Positions 7,854 through 15,375 are shown, counted from the first letter of the stretch. The stretch: 23,621 nt of DNA from an uncultured Clostridia bacterium (GCA_934149155.1 CAKPDZ010000019.1:1-23621), one strand, 5' to 3'. Program-made: numbers and translations. Notes: generated from the sequence alone by a model not told the origin.

Positions 7854-7886
7854 GAAACACAGGAATTTCATTTTTTCCTGTGTTTC
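7854..7886 (-). other. Intercistronic 12-bp stem-loop between PBP and cysS genes
   Basis: A perfect inverted repeat GAAACACAGGAA/TTCCTGTGTTTC (7854-7865, 7875-7886) with a 9-nt loop fills most of the 69-nt gap. The minus-strand 3' side continues TCGCAATAAAAG without a U tract, so it is not a canonical terminator. It may protect or process the polycistronic mRNA, or attenuate cysS. Confidence 0.6.
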
Positions 7887-7896
7887 ATATTATCTT

Positions 7897-10533
7897 TTAC
7901 TCATTGTTTTCTGTTGAATCTCCGCCTGTATCTGGCTTATTATCACCTGTATTATTTCCTGGTTCTCCACCTGTATCAGTACTTGGCTTACTGTTATCTG
8001 GTTTTGTATCGCCAGAATCAGTATTTCCTGAATCTCCACCGCTTGTATCTGGACTCGTAGTTGGTGATGTATTTGTGTTATTTTCTGTTGTATTTGTATT
8101 TTCTGCAGGTTTTGTTTCTTCAGTTGGTTTTGTATGAATTGTACAATATTCTGTTGGTGAACTTCCCATAGTTGAACTTATTCCTGGTGTAGTCCATAAT
8201 CCTAATCTTTCTTTTGGTACAACATAATTTGATGACCTTCTATCTTGAGATGGGCAATATTTTGTTGCTAATTTCCCTGATTCTGTACAAATTGTATATT
8301 GACTCTTATGTGCATCACAATCTTCTGGTAAATGTCCTTCTATAAATATTTCATCATATGTATTTGAACATTTACTAGTTGCAAGTAATCCACTTGTTCT
8401 ACATACTTTTTCATGCACTATTTTTTCTGGTACTTCAAATGTTGAATTCTCTAATCCTTTATGAATTTCTGACATTATTCCTGAGAACAGTAATCCTGCT
8501 GGGTTAGTTCCTGAATAATTTATTCTTTGAGGATCATCAAATCCATACCATGCGGCACAAGCATAATAATTTGTAAATCCACACAACCATCTATCTTTTG
8601 AAGAGTTTGTAGTTCCTGTTTTTGCAGCTACATCAATTCCATTAATAGCACAATATTTAGCTGTTCCAGCATATCCATCAGCACCATTTACAACTGATTG
8701 CATTAAATTTTTAACAATATATGCAGTTTCAGCTGAACATACTTTTTCAGTCTTTTGTTTTGGTTCTAATACAACTTTTCCATCAGAATCTTCTACTTTT
8801 GTGTAGAATGTTGGTTGTATGTAATTTCCATCATTTGCAACTGTTGCATATGCTGCTGCCATTTCTAATGGACTTACACCATATGTCATTCCACCTATTG
8901 CTAATGACAAGTTTTCATCATTATTTTTTGAATTATCACTTGCTTTTACTAAAGATGAAATCCCCATTTTTTCCATATACTCAATTGACTTTTGTGGCGT
9001 TAATTCAGCCATAATCTTTAAGAATGGTATATTTTGAGATGTTGTTACTGCTGTTCTTACTGTTCTTAATCCAGTAAATCCATTATAGTTTTCTGGTTCA
9101 TAGTCTTTTCCAAATGTAGTTTTTAAATCTGCATATATTGTTGCTGGTGTTACCAATCCTTCTTCAACAGCTGGTAATACATCTGCTAATGGTTTTATTG
9201 AAGAACCAGTTTGTCTTAAAGAATTAATTCTGTTTAATCCTCTTGAAGTTGTTTTTTCTCTTAATTGTCCTACAGCACCTACAACCTTTCCTGTTGATGG
9301 TTCAATAACTACTGCTGCCCCTTGTGCTAAAATTGCATTTCCATTTGCATCTTTTACAACTTTTCCTTTATCTTTTAATTCTAATTTATATTTGTCTTTT
9401 TTAGATTCTGTTTCCATTACACTTTGTATTGATGATACTTGTGTTGAATATATTTTCAATCCACTAGATTGTAAATAAGTTTCTGCTGCATCTTTAGAAA
9501 TTTGCTTTTCATCCATTATTTGTTGAGTTAATTGTGATATTAATGCATCTGTATGTGATGAATATATATTTCCTTTAACTCCATTTTCAAATTTGAAACC
9601 TGCATCTACTTCTGCAATTGCATTATCATATTCTTCCTGATTTATATAATTGAATTTTTTCATTTGTGATAATACAGTTTTTGTTCTTTTAGCAATTTTT
9701 TCTGTTACATCATTTCCTGAATAAGGATTATATGAATTAGGTGAATGATTTATTCCTGCTAAAAATGCACATTGTGCTATACTTAAGTCTTTAGCCGTTT
9801 TATTGAAATAGTATTCAGCTCCAATTTCAACTCCGTGTTTTTCACTTCCACCATTTCCTATGTATATCAAATTCAAATACACTTCTATTATTTGGTCTTT
9901 TGACATAATTTTTTCTATTTGGTATGCTTTTGACCATTCTTTCAATTTTCTCATAACACCTGCAACACCACTAGACGCTTTTTCTTGTGTTACATTTTTA
10001 ACAACTTGTTGTGTTATTGTACTTCCTCCACCTGCTGTTGATTTGCCACCATGTGTTACAAATGAAAGTACCGCTGCTCCTGTTCTTTTTATATCAACTC
10101 CATGATGTTGTTCAAATCTTTCATCTTCTATTGCTATATATGCTTTTGGTAAATATGGAGACATTTCTTCTAATGAAATTATTTTTCTGCTTTCATCACC
10201 ATTTAGCTCTGCTAAAACATTTCCATCAGTATCCACTATTGTTGAGTTTTCTTTCATTATTAAGTCTGACATATCAATTGAAAAATCGTCTTTTCCAAGT
10301 CCAAAAATTAGTCCAACACCGATTCCTGCACCAACAACAATTGCTATTACTAGTATTACTAGCAATATTCTTAATGCTAGAGCCAGTTTAGGATGTTTAT
10401 ATTTTAACTTCATTTTAGTATCTTTTTTGTTCGCTTTTGCATTTTTGTTTCCTCTTTTTGTATTCGTTTTCTTCTTCTTTCTTATTGCTAAACTTGTTTC
10501 TGTGCTACTATTCTTTTTTCTTTTATTCCCCAT
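7897..10533 (-). CDS. ponA: Class A penicillin-binding protein (PBP1A type)
   Basis: Bifunctional cell-wall synthase that polymerises lipid II and crosslinks stem peptides outside the membrane; 878 aa. The very basic cytoplasmic N-terminus (1-48) precedes one membrane helix (about 51-78). The GT51 domain has the catalytic Glu136 in EDERFEQHHG and GGSTITQQVVKN (169-180). The transpeptidase domain has SSIK (nucleophile Ser444, Lys447), SQN (499-501) and KTG (638-640). After it come two copies of C-x2-SG-x-LAT-x2-C (711-722 and 749-760). The last 75 residues are a Thr/Asn/Asp/Gly/Pro-rich low-complexity tail. A ribosome site AGGAAAG lies 8 nt upstream. It follows the 278-aa gene by 84 nt and is probably cotranscribed with it. 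The synthase assignment is secure; the exact paralogue name is not. Confidence 0.96.
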   Translation of the reverse strand: MGNKRKKNSSTETSLAIRKKKKTNTKRGNKNAKANKKDTKMKLKYKHPKLALALRILLVILVIAIVVGAGIGVGLIFGLGKDDFSIDMSDLIMKENSTIVDTDGNVLAELNGDESRKIISLEEMSPYLPKAYIAIEDERFEQHHGVDIKRTGAAVLSFVTHGGKSTAGGGSTITQQVVKNVTQEKASSGVAGVMRKLKEWSKAYQIEKIMSKDQIIEVYLNLIYIGNGGSEKHGVEIGAEYYFNKTAKDLSIAQCAFLAGINHSPNSYNPYSGNDVTEKIAKRTKTVLSQMKKFNYINQEEYDNAIAEVDAGFKFENGVKGNIYSSHTDALISQLTQQIMDEKQISKDAAETYLQSSGLKIYSTQVSSIQSVMETESKKDKYKLELKDKGKVVKDANGNAILAQGAAVVIEPSTGKVVGAVGQLREKTTSRGLNRINSLRQTGSSIKPLADVLPAVEEGLVTPATIYADLKTTFGKDYEPENYNGFTGLRTVRTAVTTSQNIPFLKIMAELTPQKSIEYMEKMGISSLVKASDNSKNNDENLSLAIGGMTYGVSPLEMAAAYATVANDGNYIQPTFYTKVEDSDGKVVLEPKQKTEKVCSAETAYIVKNLMQSVVNGADGYAGTAKYCAINGIDVAAKTGTTNSSKDRWLCGFTNYYACAAWYGFDDPQRINYSGTNPAGLLFSGIMSEIHKGLENSTFEVPEKIVHEKVCRTSGLLATSKCSNTYDEIFIEGHLPEDCDAHKSQYTICTESGKLATKYCPSQDRRSSNYVVPKERLGLWTTPGISSTMGSSPTEYCTIHTKPTEETKPAENTNTTENNTNTSPTTSPDTSGGDSGNTDSGDTKPDNSKPSTDTGGEPGNNTGDNKPDTGGDSTENNE

Positions 10534-10617
10534 TTTTAATTCTTTCCTTTCTCAAGGCTTTTCCTTTAAAATAATCTGACAATATTATAATACAATTAAT
10601 AAAAAAAGGAAAGCTTT

Positions 10618-11454
10618 TTAAGAAAATCTTTCGATTTTTCCGTTTTCACCATAAAGTTCTTTTATGGAAACTTTATTTTTCATTATTTTCCTTCTAATAT
10701 TATTAAATGTATCTCTAATATATAGTGTTGCTTCTAATAAATCTTTATGTTCAAATACACTCATATTTTCTCTCCAAATATTTTCCTCTCTTCCAACTAC
10801 TATTTCATAATTATTTATGTTTATTCCAGAAAATCTTTTAGACCTTATTTTCATATCTCCTTCAACATTTATAATTATCGCATTTTCATTTATTTTATAT
10901 TTATTAAGTACTTGCATATTGAAATCTAAATTTAATATTATTTGGGGTTTAAGTAAACTTTTTTTGGTATTATTTGCAACAACTATCAGAATCCCGTCAT
11001 TATCATATAATTCTTTTTCAACTCTTCTTAATTTTTCTATATGATTTGTTACTACTATTAATTTCTTATACTGTTTTGACAGTATTTTTATTGTTTCAAT
11101 TGTTAAATCTGTTATTTCGTTTGTCGTTATTGCAATCTCTGTTTCTTCTTTTTTTATTTCTTTTTGATTTATTACGTATTCTAAAATTTCAAATGTTAAA
11201 TATTTTTCTAGCCATCTACCATTAAATATTTTGATATTATTTGCATTTAGTGCATTTATGAAATTTTTATTTTCTGTTAATGTTTTGCTTAAAACTACAT
11301 ATTCTATATCATTTTTTATCATAACCTTAATTATTTTTGAGACATTTTTTTCTTTATTTAAATCCGCATAAACTACAAAATTATCTTCTTCTATTTTATA
11401 TTTTCGTATTGAAAATTTAGGCTTATCCATTTTTTCTAAATAATATGTTCTCAT
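10618..11454 (-). CDS. Uncharacterised 278-aa protein upstream of the class A PBP
   Basis: I do not recognise this family. No signal peptide, membrane helix or catalytic motif is obvious. The protein is rich in Lys, Ile, Asn and Glu. Two regions alternate hydrophobic strands and helices in a Rossmann-like way: about 25-80 (NFVVYADL, IEYVVLSK, NIKIFNG) and about 110-200 (YKKLIVVTNHIEKLRRVEKEL, then ILIVVANN, PQIILNLD, NAIIINVEG). The second resembles the strand-helix-strand of a dinucleotide-binding fold but lacks a clear GxGxxG. A putative helical segment (about 235-265) follows. GAGGTG lies 5 nt or so before the ATG. It precedes the PBP gene by 84 nt, with no hairpin between, so a cell-wall or septation link is possible from context only. 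Confidence 0.8.
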   Translation of the reverse strand: MRTYYLEKMDKPKFSIRKYKIEEDNFVVYADLNKEKNVSKIIKVMIKNDIEYVVLSKTLTENKNFINALNANNIKIFNGRWLEKYLTFEILEYVINQKEIKKEETEIAITTNEITDLTIETIKILSKQYKKLIVVTNHIEKLRRVEKELYDNDGILIVVANNTKKSLLKPQIILNLDFNMQVLNKYKINENAIIINVEGDMKIRSKRFSGININNYEIVVGREENIWRENMSVFEHKDLLEATLYIRDTFNNIRRKIMKNKVSIKELYGENGKIERFS

Positions 11455-11508
11455 TAACTCACCTCTATTGATGTTTATGCACTTAATTCTAAATTTATAC
11501 TATATATA

Positions 11509-11851
11509 TTATTTTAGTAGTTTTTTATTTGTTTCTGTTAGTATTTTCATTTGAGAAATAGCAATCTCATTCAATTTAATAAGTCTTTCAGATTGTTTTA
11601 CTCCTTCATTTATATATATTGAATTTATATTCTCCCTGACTTTTAATTATGGCGAATTCTCCATAATTAAAATCCGGATTATGTAATTCTTCCCAAATTC
11701 CTAAAAATTCTATTGTATTTCTATTTCTTAACCAATCAGAAATAAAAAAATCTCCATCTTTTGATTTAAGCATGTCAGTTAATGAAATATAATCTTCATT
11801 ATTTGTATTATAATATGAAATTTTTGTATCTAAAACATTTAATTCTTTCAT
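11509..11851 (-). pseudogene. KilA-N domain gene with internal deletion and frameshift
   Basis: The first frame (11851 down to a TGA at 11606, 81 aa) encodes a KilA-N N-terminus: YISLTDMLKS (about 21-30), SDWLRNRNTIEFLGIWEEL and HNPDFNYGEFAIIKSQ. It then goes off-pattern and stops. In another frame, continuing directly from 11610 to a TAA at 11511-11509, comes NEGVKQSERLIKLNEIAIS followed by QMKIL, which I recognise as the usual C-terminal tail of these proteins. The middle of the protein (roughly 170 residues by family length, from memory) is missing, so a deletion joined the two ends out of frame. KilA-N proteins are phage-type and mobile-element DNA-binding proteins. Promoter (11884-11912) and AGGAGG (11856-11861) remain perfect. 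The 81-aa product might still be made. Confidence 0.8.
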
Positions 11852-11883
11852 AATTCCTCCTCGTGTTTAAGAACTTTTGTTTG

Positions 11884-11912
11884 ATTATATAGTATTTTTA
11901 TGTTAATGTCAA
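11884..11912 (-). promoter_or_regulatory. Perfect consensus sigma-A promoter before the KilA-N remnant
   Basis: Minus-strand TTGACA (11912-11907), 17-nt spacer and TATAAT (11889-11884): every hexamer position is consensus. It lies 12 nt after the poly-U of the GH18 terminator. No terminator was found between the KilA-N remnant and the 278-aa gene, so this promoter probably drives the 278-aa/PBP/cysS row as well. Confidence 0.88.
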
Positions 11913-11923
11913 TATAAATTAAT

Positions 11924-11973
11924 AAAAAAAAGTGGGAAAATTATTAGGTTAAGCTAACCAAATAATTCTCCCA
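11924..11973 (-). terminator. Rho-independent terminator of the GH18 gene
   Basis: Two 19-nt arms (11933-11951 and 11955-11973) with a 3-nt loop. Read as minus-strand RNA the arms pair at all but one position, including one G-U. The hairpin is followed by an eight-residue U tract. It lies 15 nt after the stop codon of the glycosidase gene. Confidence 0.92.
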
Positions 11974-11988
11974 TCTTACATTTTCAAT

Positions 11989-13689
11989 TTATTTTTCTGT
12001 GCTTGTATTAGCAAGCTCTGTTTTTATTATAGACCAGATATTGGATGTTTCCATATCTTTCTTCCAACATGCAGCTCCACCTAAATTATATTTAGTAACA
12101 AGCGCAACTTTTTCTTTTATTGAAGCTCCATCTTCAATCCACATTTTTATTGTATTTTTTCCTGATGCATATTCTATATAATATTGTTTTAATGTATCAT
12201 CCCATTGTTTTTCAACATTATTAGGAATTTTAATATTCATCATTGAAACTGTACTTCTATCTTTAATTGTTCCATCTTGAGTAATTGTCCATTGTCTTGT
12301 ATATAATGGCATTCCTAATATAATTTTATCTGTATCTACTTCATCATAATCTATTATTTTCTTTAAACTAGTTTCTACCCAATTTAATCCAGCTGTTGTT
12401 CCTGGTTTGCTACTTGAAGTACCATATTGATCATATCCCATAAATATTAAATAATCAGCTACATCTCCTAGAACATGTCTATCAAAACATAATGACCAAT
12501 TAGGATCTCCATCTGGTGCTGTAACATCTACTGATGTTACTATTCCCATTTCTTCCATTCTTGGTGTTAATTCTATTATGAATCTTGAATATTTATCTTT
12601 ATCTGCTTCATACATATTTTCAAAATCAACATTTATTCCATCTATATCATATTGTGCACATTTTTCTACAATACTTTGTATCAATTGTTGTCTTTTTGTA
12701 TAACTGTTTAATATTGTTGATGATACTTTTATTCCTGCTTCTGCATTTGATAGCATTGCCCACACCTTATATCCATTTGAATGAGCCCAATTTATATATG
12801 CAATTCCTGCATCTCCTACATTTTCTTTTAATGTTCCAGTTTCTTTTTCTAAATAAAAGAATGATGGTGATACTACATTTACACCTTCTACTACTTGTCC
12901 TGTTCTGTCTGGTGCCTTTACATATTGTGAGTAATAATCCCAGAACATGTCTACTTTTCCATTAATTTGTTTTGTCTTTTCTTTTGCTTCTCTTATTGTT
13001 GTTATTTCTTCTAACTTACTTGTTTTTACATATCCTAGCTTACCATTTTGTGTTCTTATTTTTGTCCAACCTTTTTCAGATACTTCGTTATTGTTTTTTA
13101 CAACTATTACACTGTCACCTTTTGATATTTTATCTACAGTTCTAGAAAATCCTTCTTTTTTTGATTTTACAGATATATCTGCTTTAGTTTGAGCCTTTAA
13201 TTGTTCTCTATCTGTTGAATCAATTGTAATCACTTTTGTTTCTGCAATATTGTTTATTTCTATGTCATATACATCTTTCATTTCACTTATTGGCAAATAA
13301 GTAGTATCATTTTCTTTTATTGCATGAGCTCCTGTCTTTTTGGTTGAACCATTTAATGTTAATTTATTTGATTCAAATCCAATACTTGCAATTTTGTCCT
13401 CATATGTTGTTATTACTTCATTTGTTTCATCTTCAACATATATATATTTATCAAAGAAATTTTTCATATCATCCATTGATACATATATAATTCCATCATC
13501 TATTTTTAATTCATTTTTTAATCTTTCTGTCACATTTGTATTATTTATTACTAGGCTTATTTTATCATTTGTTTGTTCTTTGATAAAGTCTTCTGCCTTA
13601 ATTAATATAAATACTATTACAAATAATACCGCTAATAATATTAACATTCTTTTTACCATTTTACCATTTTTATTATTTAGTGCTTTCAT
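11989..13689 (-). CDS. Membrane-anchored SH3 / glycoside hydrolase family 18 protein
   Basis: Probable surface glycosidase acting on N-acetylglucosamine-containing polymers such as peptidoglycan, similar in build to spore-cortex and cell-wall GH18 enzymes (YaaH-like). The 566-aa protein has an uncleaved-looking membrane helix (about 13-31) and an extracellular region resembling the N-terminal domain of copper amine oxidase-type stalks (about 42-160). A bacterial SH3 domain follows (about 170-228; GWTKIRTQNGKLGYVKTSKL). The GH18 barrel spans about 245-560, with FYLEKETGTLKEN, YKVWAMLSN, the catalytic YDIDGINVDFENM (347-359; acid Glu357, Asp355) and YLIFMGYDQYGT (413-424). AGGAGA lies 7 nt before the ATG. 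It is a monocistronic unit with promoter 13716-13744 and a strong terminator. Substrate and any sporulation role are inferred. Confidence 0.9.
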   Translation of the reverse strand: MKALNNKNGKMVKRMLILLAVLFVIVFILIKAEDFIKEQTNDKISLVINNTNVTERLKNELKIDDGIIYVSMDDMKNFFDKYIYVEDETNEVITTYEDKIASIGFESNKLTLNGSTKKTGAHAIKENDTTYLPISEMKDVYDIEINNIAETKVITIDSTDREQLKAQTKADISVKSKKEGFSRTVDKISKGDSVIVVKNNNEVSEKGWTKIRTQNGKLGYVKTSKLEEITTIREAKEKTKQINGKVDMFWDYYSQYVKAPDRTGQVVEGVNVVSPSFFYLEKETGTLKENVGDAGIAYINWAHSNGYKVWAMLSNAEAGIKVSSTILNSYTKRQQLIQSIVEKCAQYDIDGINVDFENMYEADKDKYSRFIIELTPRMEEMGIVTSVDVTAPDGDPNWSLCFDRHVLGDVADYLIFMGYDQYGTSSSKPGTTAGLNWVETSLKKIIDYDEVDTDKIILGMPLYTRQWTITQDGTIKDRSTVSMMNIKIPNNVEKQWDDTLKQYYIEYASGKNTIKMWIEDGASIKEKVALVTKYNLGGAACWKKDMETSNIWSIIKTELANTSTEK

Positions 13690-13715
13690 TTGTTTTTCTC
13701 CTTATTTTTTTGTTT

Positions 13716-13744
13716 ATTATATTATATTAGACAGAAAATAGCAA
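13716..13744 (-). promoter_or_regulatory. Promoter of the GH18 gene, embedded in the lexA terminator
   Basis: Minus-strand TTGCTA (13744-13739), 17-nt spacer and TATAAT (13721-13716). The -35 box lies inside the 3' arm of the hairpin that ends lexA. A second TATAAT at 13726-13721 has only a 12-nt spacing and is less likely. Confidence 0.55.
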
Positions 13745-13762
13745 GATTATTCTTGCTATTTT
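13735..13762 (-). terminator. Hairpin terminator of lexA
   Basis: A 12-bp perfect stem (13735-13746 with 13751-13762) and a TTAT-type loop lie 15 nt after the lexA stop. The minus-strand tract after the stem is short (TTTTCTGTC), so termination may be partial. Confidence 0.7.
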
Positions 13763-13777
13763 GTCAAAAATTATTAA

Positions 13778-14425
13778 TTACATTTTTCTAAATACTCCTG
13801 CAACTTTTCCAAGTATTTTGCAATCCGGCACTATTATTGGATCCATTGTATGATTTTCTGGTTGTAGACGAATATGGCCATTTTCTTTATAAAATGTTTT
13901 TACTGTTGCTTCATCTTCTATTAATGCTACAACTATTTCTCCATTATTAGCATTGTTTTGTTTTTTTACTAATATATAGTCTCCATCTAAAATTCCAGCT
14001 TCAATCATGCTTTCTCCTCTTACTGTTAGCATAAAGCTTTCGCTATTTCCAACAAAGTCTATTGGAATAGGAAATGTATCTGTTACGTTTTCTACTGCTA
14101 ATATTGGTTGTCCAGCTGTTATTCTTCCTATTACTGGTACATCTACCATCTCTCTTTGTGCATAAAAGTTTTTGCTTTCTCTTTTTAATGGTTGTCCATC
14201 TGTTCCTTTTATTACTTTTAATGTTCTTCCTTTTTTGTCTTCTTTTTTAATAAATCCTTGTTTCTCTAATTTGGCTAAATATGCATGTACAGTTGCAGTC
14301 GAACTTAATCCTATTGCTTTTCCTATTTCTCTTACTGATGGTGGATATCCATTTTCTATTACTTGTTCTTCTATAAATTTTAGTATTGCTTTTTCCTTTC
14401 TAGTAGTTTCGGCTCTAGTTCCCAT
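13778..14425 (-). CDS. lexA: SOS repressor LexA
   Basis: Transcriptional repressor of DNA-damage genes that cuts itself when RecA is activated; 215 aa. The N-terminal winged helix-turn-helix contains [20 protein letters not shown] (30-49). The C-terminal S24 domain has the cleavage site Ala104-Gly105 in GRITAGQPI, nucleophile Ser139 in GESMIEAGI and Lys176 in EATVKTF. All catalytic elements are complete, so it should be self-cleavable. The codon before the ATG is TAA, which fixes the start; AAGGAG lies 11 nt upstream, a slightly long spacing. The promoter is at 14456-14484. No GAAC-N4-GTTC operator is present in the 83 nt before the gene, which is unusual for a Gram-positive lexA. Confidence 0.97.
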   Translation of the reverse strand: MGTRAETTRKEKAILKFIEEQVIENGYPPSVREIGKAIGLSSTATVHAYLAKLEKQGFIKKEDKKGRTLKVIKGTDGQPLKRESKNFYAQREMVDVPVIGRITAGQPILAVENVTDTFPIPIDFVGNSESFMLTVRGESMIEAGILDGDYILVKKQNNANNGEIVVALIEDEATVKTFYKENGHIRLQPENHTMDPIIVPDCKILGKVAGVFRKM

Positions 14426-14455
14426 TTACATCACTTCTCCTTTTTCTATGAAATA

Positions 14456-14484
14456 ATAATATCATACAAAAAAAGAAATGTCAA
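14456..14484 (-). promoter_or_regulatory. Promoter of lexA, embedded in the greA terminator
   Basis: Minus-strand TTGACA (14484-14479), 17-nt spacer and TATTAT (14461-14456). The perfect -35 box is part of the 3' arm of the greA terminator, and the terminator's U tract lies in the promoter spacer. Confidence 0.8.
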
Positions 14485-14504
14485 ACAAATTTTTGACATT
14501 TCTT
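14468..14504 (-). terminator. Rho-independent terminator of greA
   Basis: A perfect 13-bp stem (14473-14485 with 14492-14504) and a 6-nt loop, followed on the minus strand by seven U residues. It starts 5 nt after the greA stop codon. Confidence 0.92.
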
Positions 14505-14508
14505 CATT

Positions 14509-14985
14509 TTATTTTTTTATTTTTCTTATTTCGTATTTTATAACTCCTGCAGGTGCTTGAACTTCTACTGTAGCTCCTTTTTTAGCTCCTAATAATGCTT
14601 TTCCTATTGGAGATTCATTTGATATTTTATTTTCAGCTAAATTAACTTCTGTTGAGCCAACTATAGTATATTCTACTTCTTCGTCAAATTCAACATCATA
14701 TAATGTAACTGTGTTTCCTATTTGTACTGTCTTTGTATCAATTTCGCTTTCGTCTATGATTTTTGCATATCTTATTTTATTTTCTAATTCTGCGATTTTT
14801 GCTTCATTTTCTGCTTGTGCATTTTTTGCTTCATCATATTCTGAATTTTCTGATAAATCTCCAAATCCTAAAGCAACTTTTATTCTCTCAGCTATTTCTG
14901 TTCTTGTTTCTGTTCTTAGTCTTTCTAATTCTTTTTCTAATTTGTCATATCCTTCTTGTGTTAATATAACCTCTTTTTCTTCCAT
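14509..14985 (-). CDS. greA: Transcription elongation factor GreA
   Basis: Binds RNA polymerase through its secondary channel and stimulates cleavage of backtracked RNA, rescuing stalled complexes. The 158-aa length equals that of the classical family. The N-terminal coiled coil (about 8-76) carries the acidic tip [14 protein letters not shown] (41-54) with Asp43 and Glu46. The C-terminal FKBP-like domain (about 82-158) includes [19 protein letters not shown] (119-137). A GTG 9 nt upstream (14994) is too close to AGGAAT to be used; the ATG at 14985 gives the normal length and is chosen. The promoter is at 15091-15119 and the 5' leader of about 100 nt can form hairpins. Confidence 0.97.
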   Translation of the reverse strand: MEEKEVILTQEGYDKLEKELERLRTETRTEIAERIKVALGFGDLSENSEYDEAKNAQAENEAKIAELENKIRYAKIIDESEIDTKTVQIGNTVTLYDVEFDEEVEYTIVGSTEVNLAENKISNESPIGKALLGAKKGATVEVQAPAGVIKYEIRKIKK

Positions 14986-15046
14986 GTTAATCACATTCCT
15001 TTCTAGCTAAACTCCGGTTGAACCATTGTTTTGTATGGTATATACG

Positions 15047-15076
15047 ATAAAGAGCGACCTCATTAGCCGCCTTTAT
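15047..15076 (-). ncRNA. Hairpin in the greA mRNA leader
   Basis: The minus-strand leader contains ATAAAG/CTTTAT arms (15076-15071 and 15052-15047) around an inner GCG/CGC pairing. It is a local island of higher G+C in an AT-rich gap. A second short stem, ACCAT/ATGGT, lies nearer the gene at about 15023-15039. No known riboswitch class is recognised. The arms are short, so structure is a suggestion only. Confidence 0.35.
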
Positions 15077-15090
15077 ATTTAACAGTTAGT

Positions 15091-15119
15091 ATGATACTGC
15101 ATTTTTTATTTTTTGTCAA
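15091..15119 (-). promoter_or_regulatory. Promoter of greA
   Basis: Minus-strand TTGACA (15119-15114), 17-nt spacer and TATCAT (15096-15091). Transcription from here would give a leader of about 100 nt before the greA ATG. Confidence 0.8.
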
Positions 15120-15187
15120 GATATTTTTCAAAATTTTACATTTTTTAGATACTTATAAATTACAATTTAGAACTAAATTATATAGAT

Positions 15188-15337
15188 TTTAGGAAGTTAA
15201 TAATATATTGTTTTGCAATACCGCGTAAGCGACCAAATGAGCAAAGCGAATGCGATATGGAGCAATCAACATATAAACTTTCAATATGTGGATTGCGACA
15301 CCAAGGTATAAAAAACAATATATTATCAACTTCTAAA
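15188..15337 (-). repeat. 150-nt palindromic structured element (MITE-like or non-coding RNA)
   Basis: Terminal inverted repeats of about 25 bp (15188-15214 with 15312-15337) have one bulged base and one imperfect pair, which is a G-U on minus-strand RNA but A-C on plus. Inside are ATACC/GGTAT (15218-15222, 15305-15309), CGCGT/ATGCG (about 15223-15227, 15250-15254) and a 13-nt hairpin with one mismatch (15262-15274, 15284-15296). The core is clearly richer in G+C than the flanks and has no open reading frame. It lies between the pgsA stop (39 nt away on the minus strand) and the greA promoter. No U tract follows, so it is not a terminator, and no target duplication is clear. The rest of the 14986-15375 gap (15120-15187 and 15338-15375) is plain AT-rich sequence. 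Confidence 0.65.
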
Positions 15338-15375
15338 TAAATTTATTCTTTCTAACTTGTAAATTGAAAATTATT

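Noticed and set aside
7854..7886. Hairpin as a cysS-upstream terminator
   Set aside because: The stem is perfect but no U tract follows on the transcribed strand; listed as an intercistronic stem-loop instead.
7850..8137. Plus-strand Val/Ser/Pro-rich frame
   Set aside because: It mirrors the low-complexity C-terminal tail of the PBP gene on the other strand.
10534..10617. Separate promoter for the PBP gene
   Set aside because: A TATAAT is present on the minus strand, but the 17-nt upstream hexamer is a poor -35 and there is no extended -10.
13340..13741. 133-aa plus-strand frame with hydrophobic stretches
   Set aside because: It is antisense to the GH18 gene; hydrophobicity comes from reading Lys/Asn/Glu-rich codons backwards.
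15188..15337. Target-site duplication that would prove transposition of the palindromic element
   Set aside because: TAAATT occurs near both ends, but not adjacent to the repeats at equal distance; in this AT-rich setting it is not evidence.
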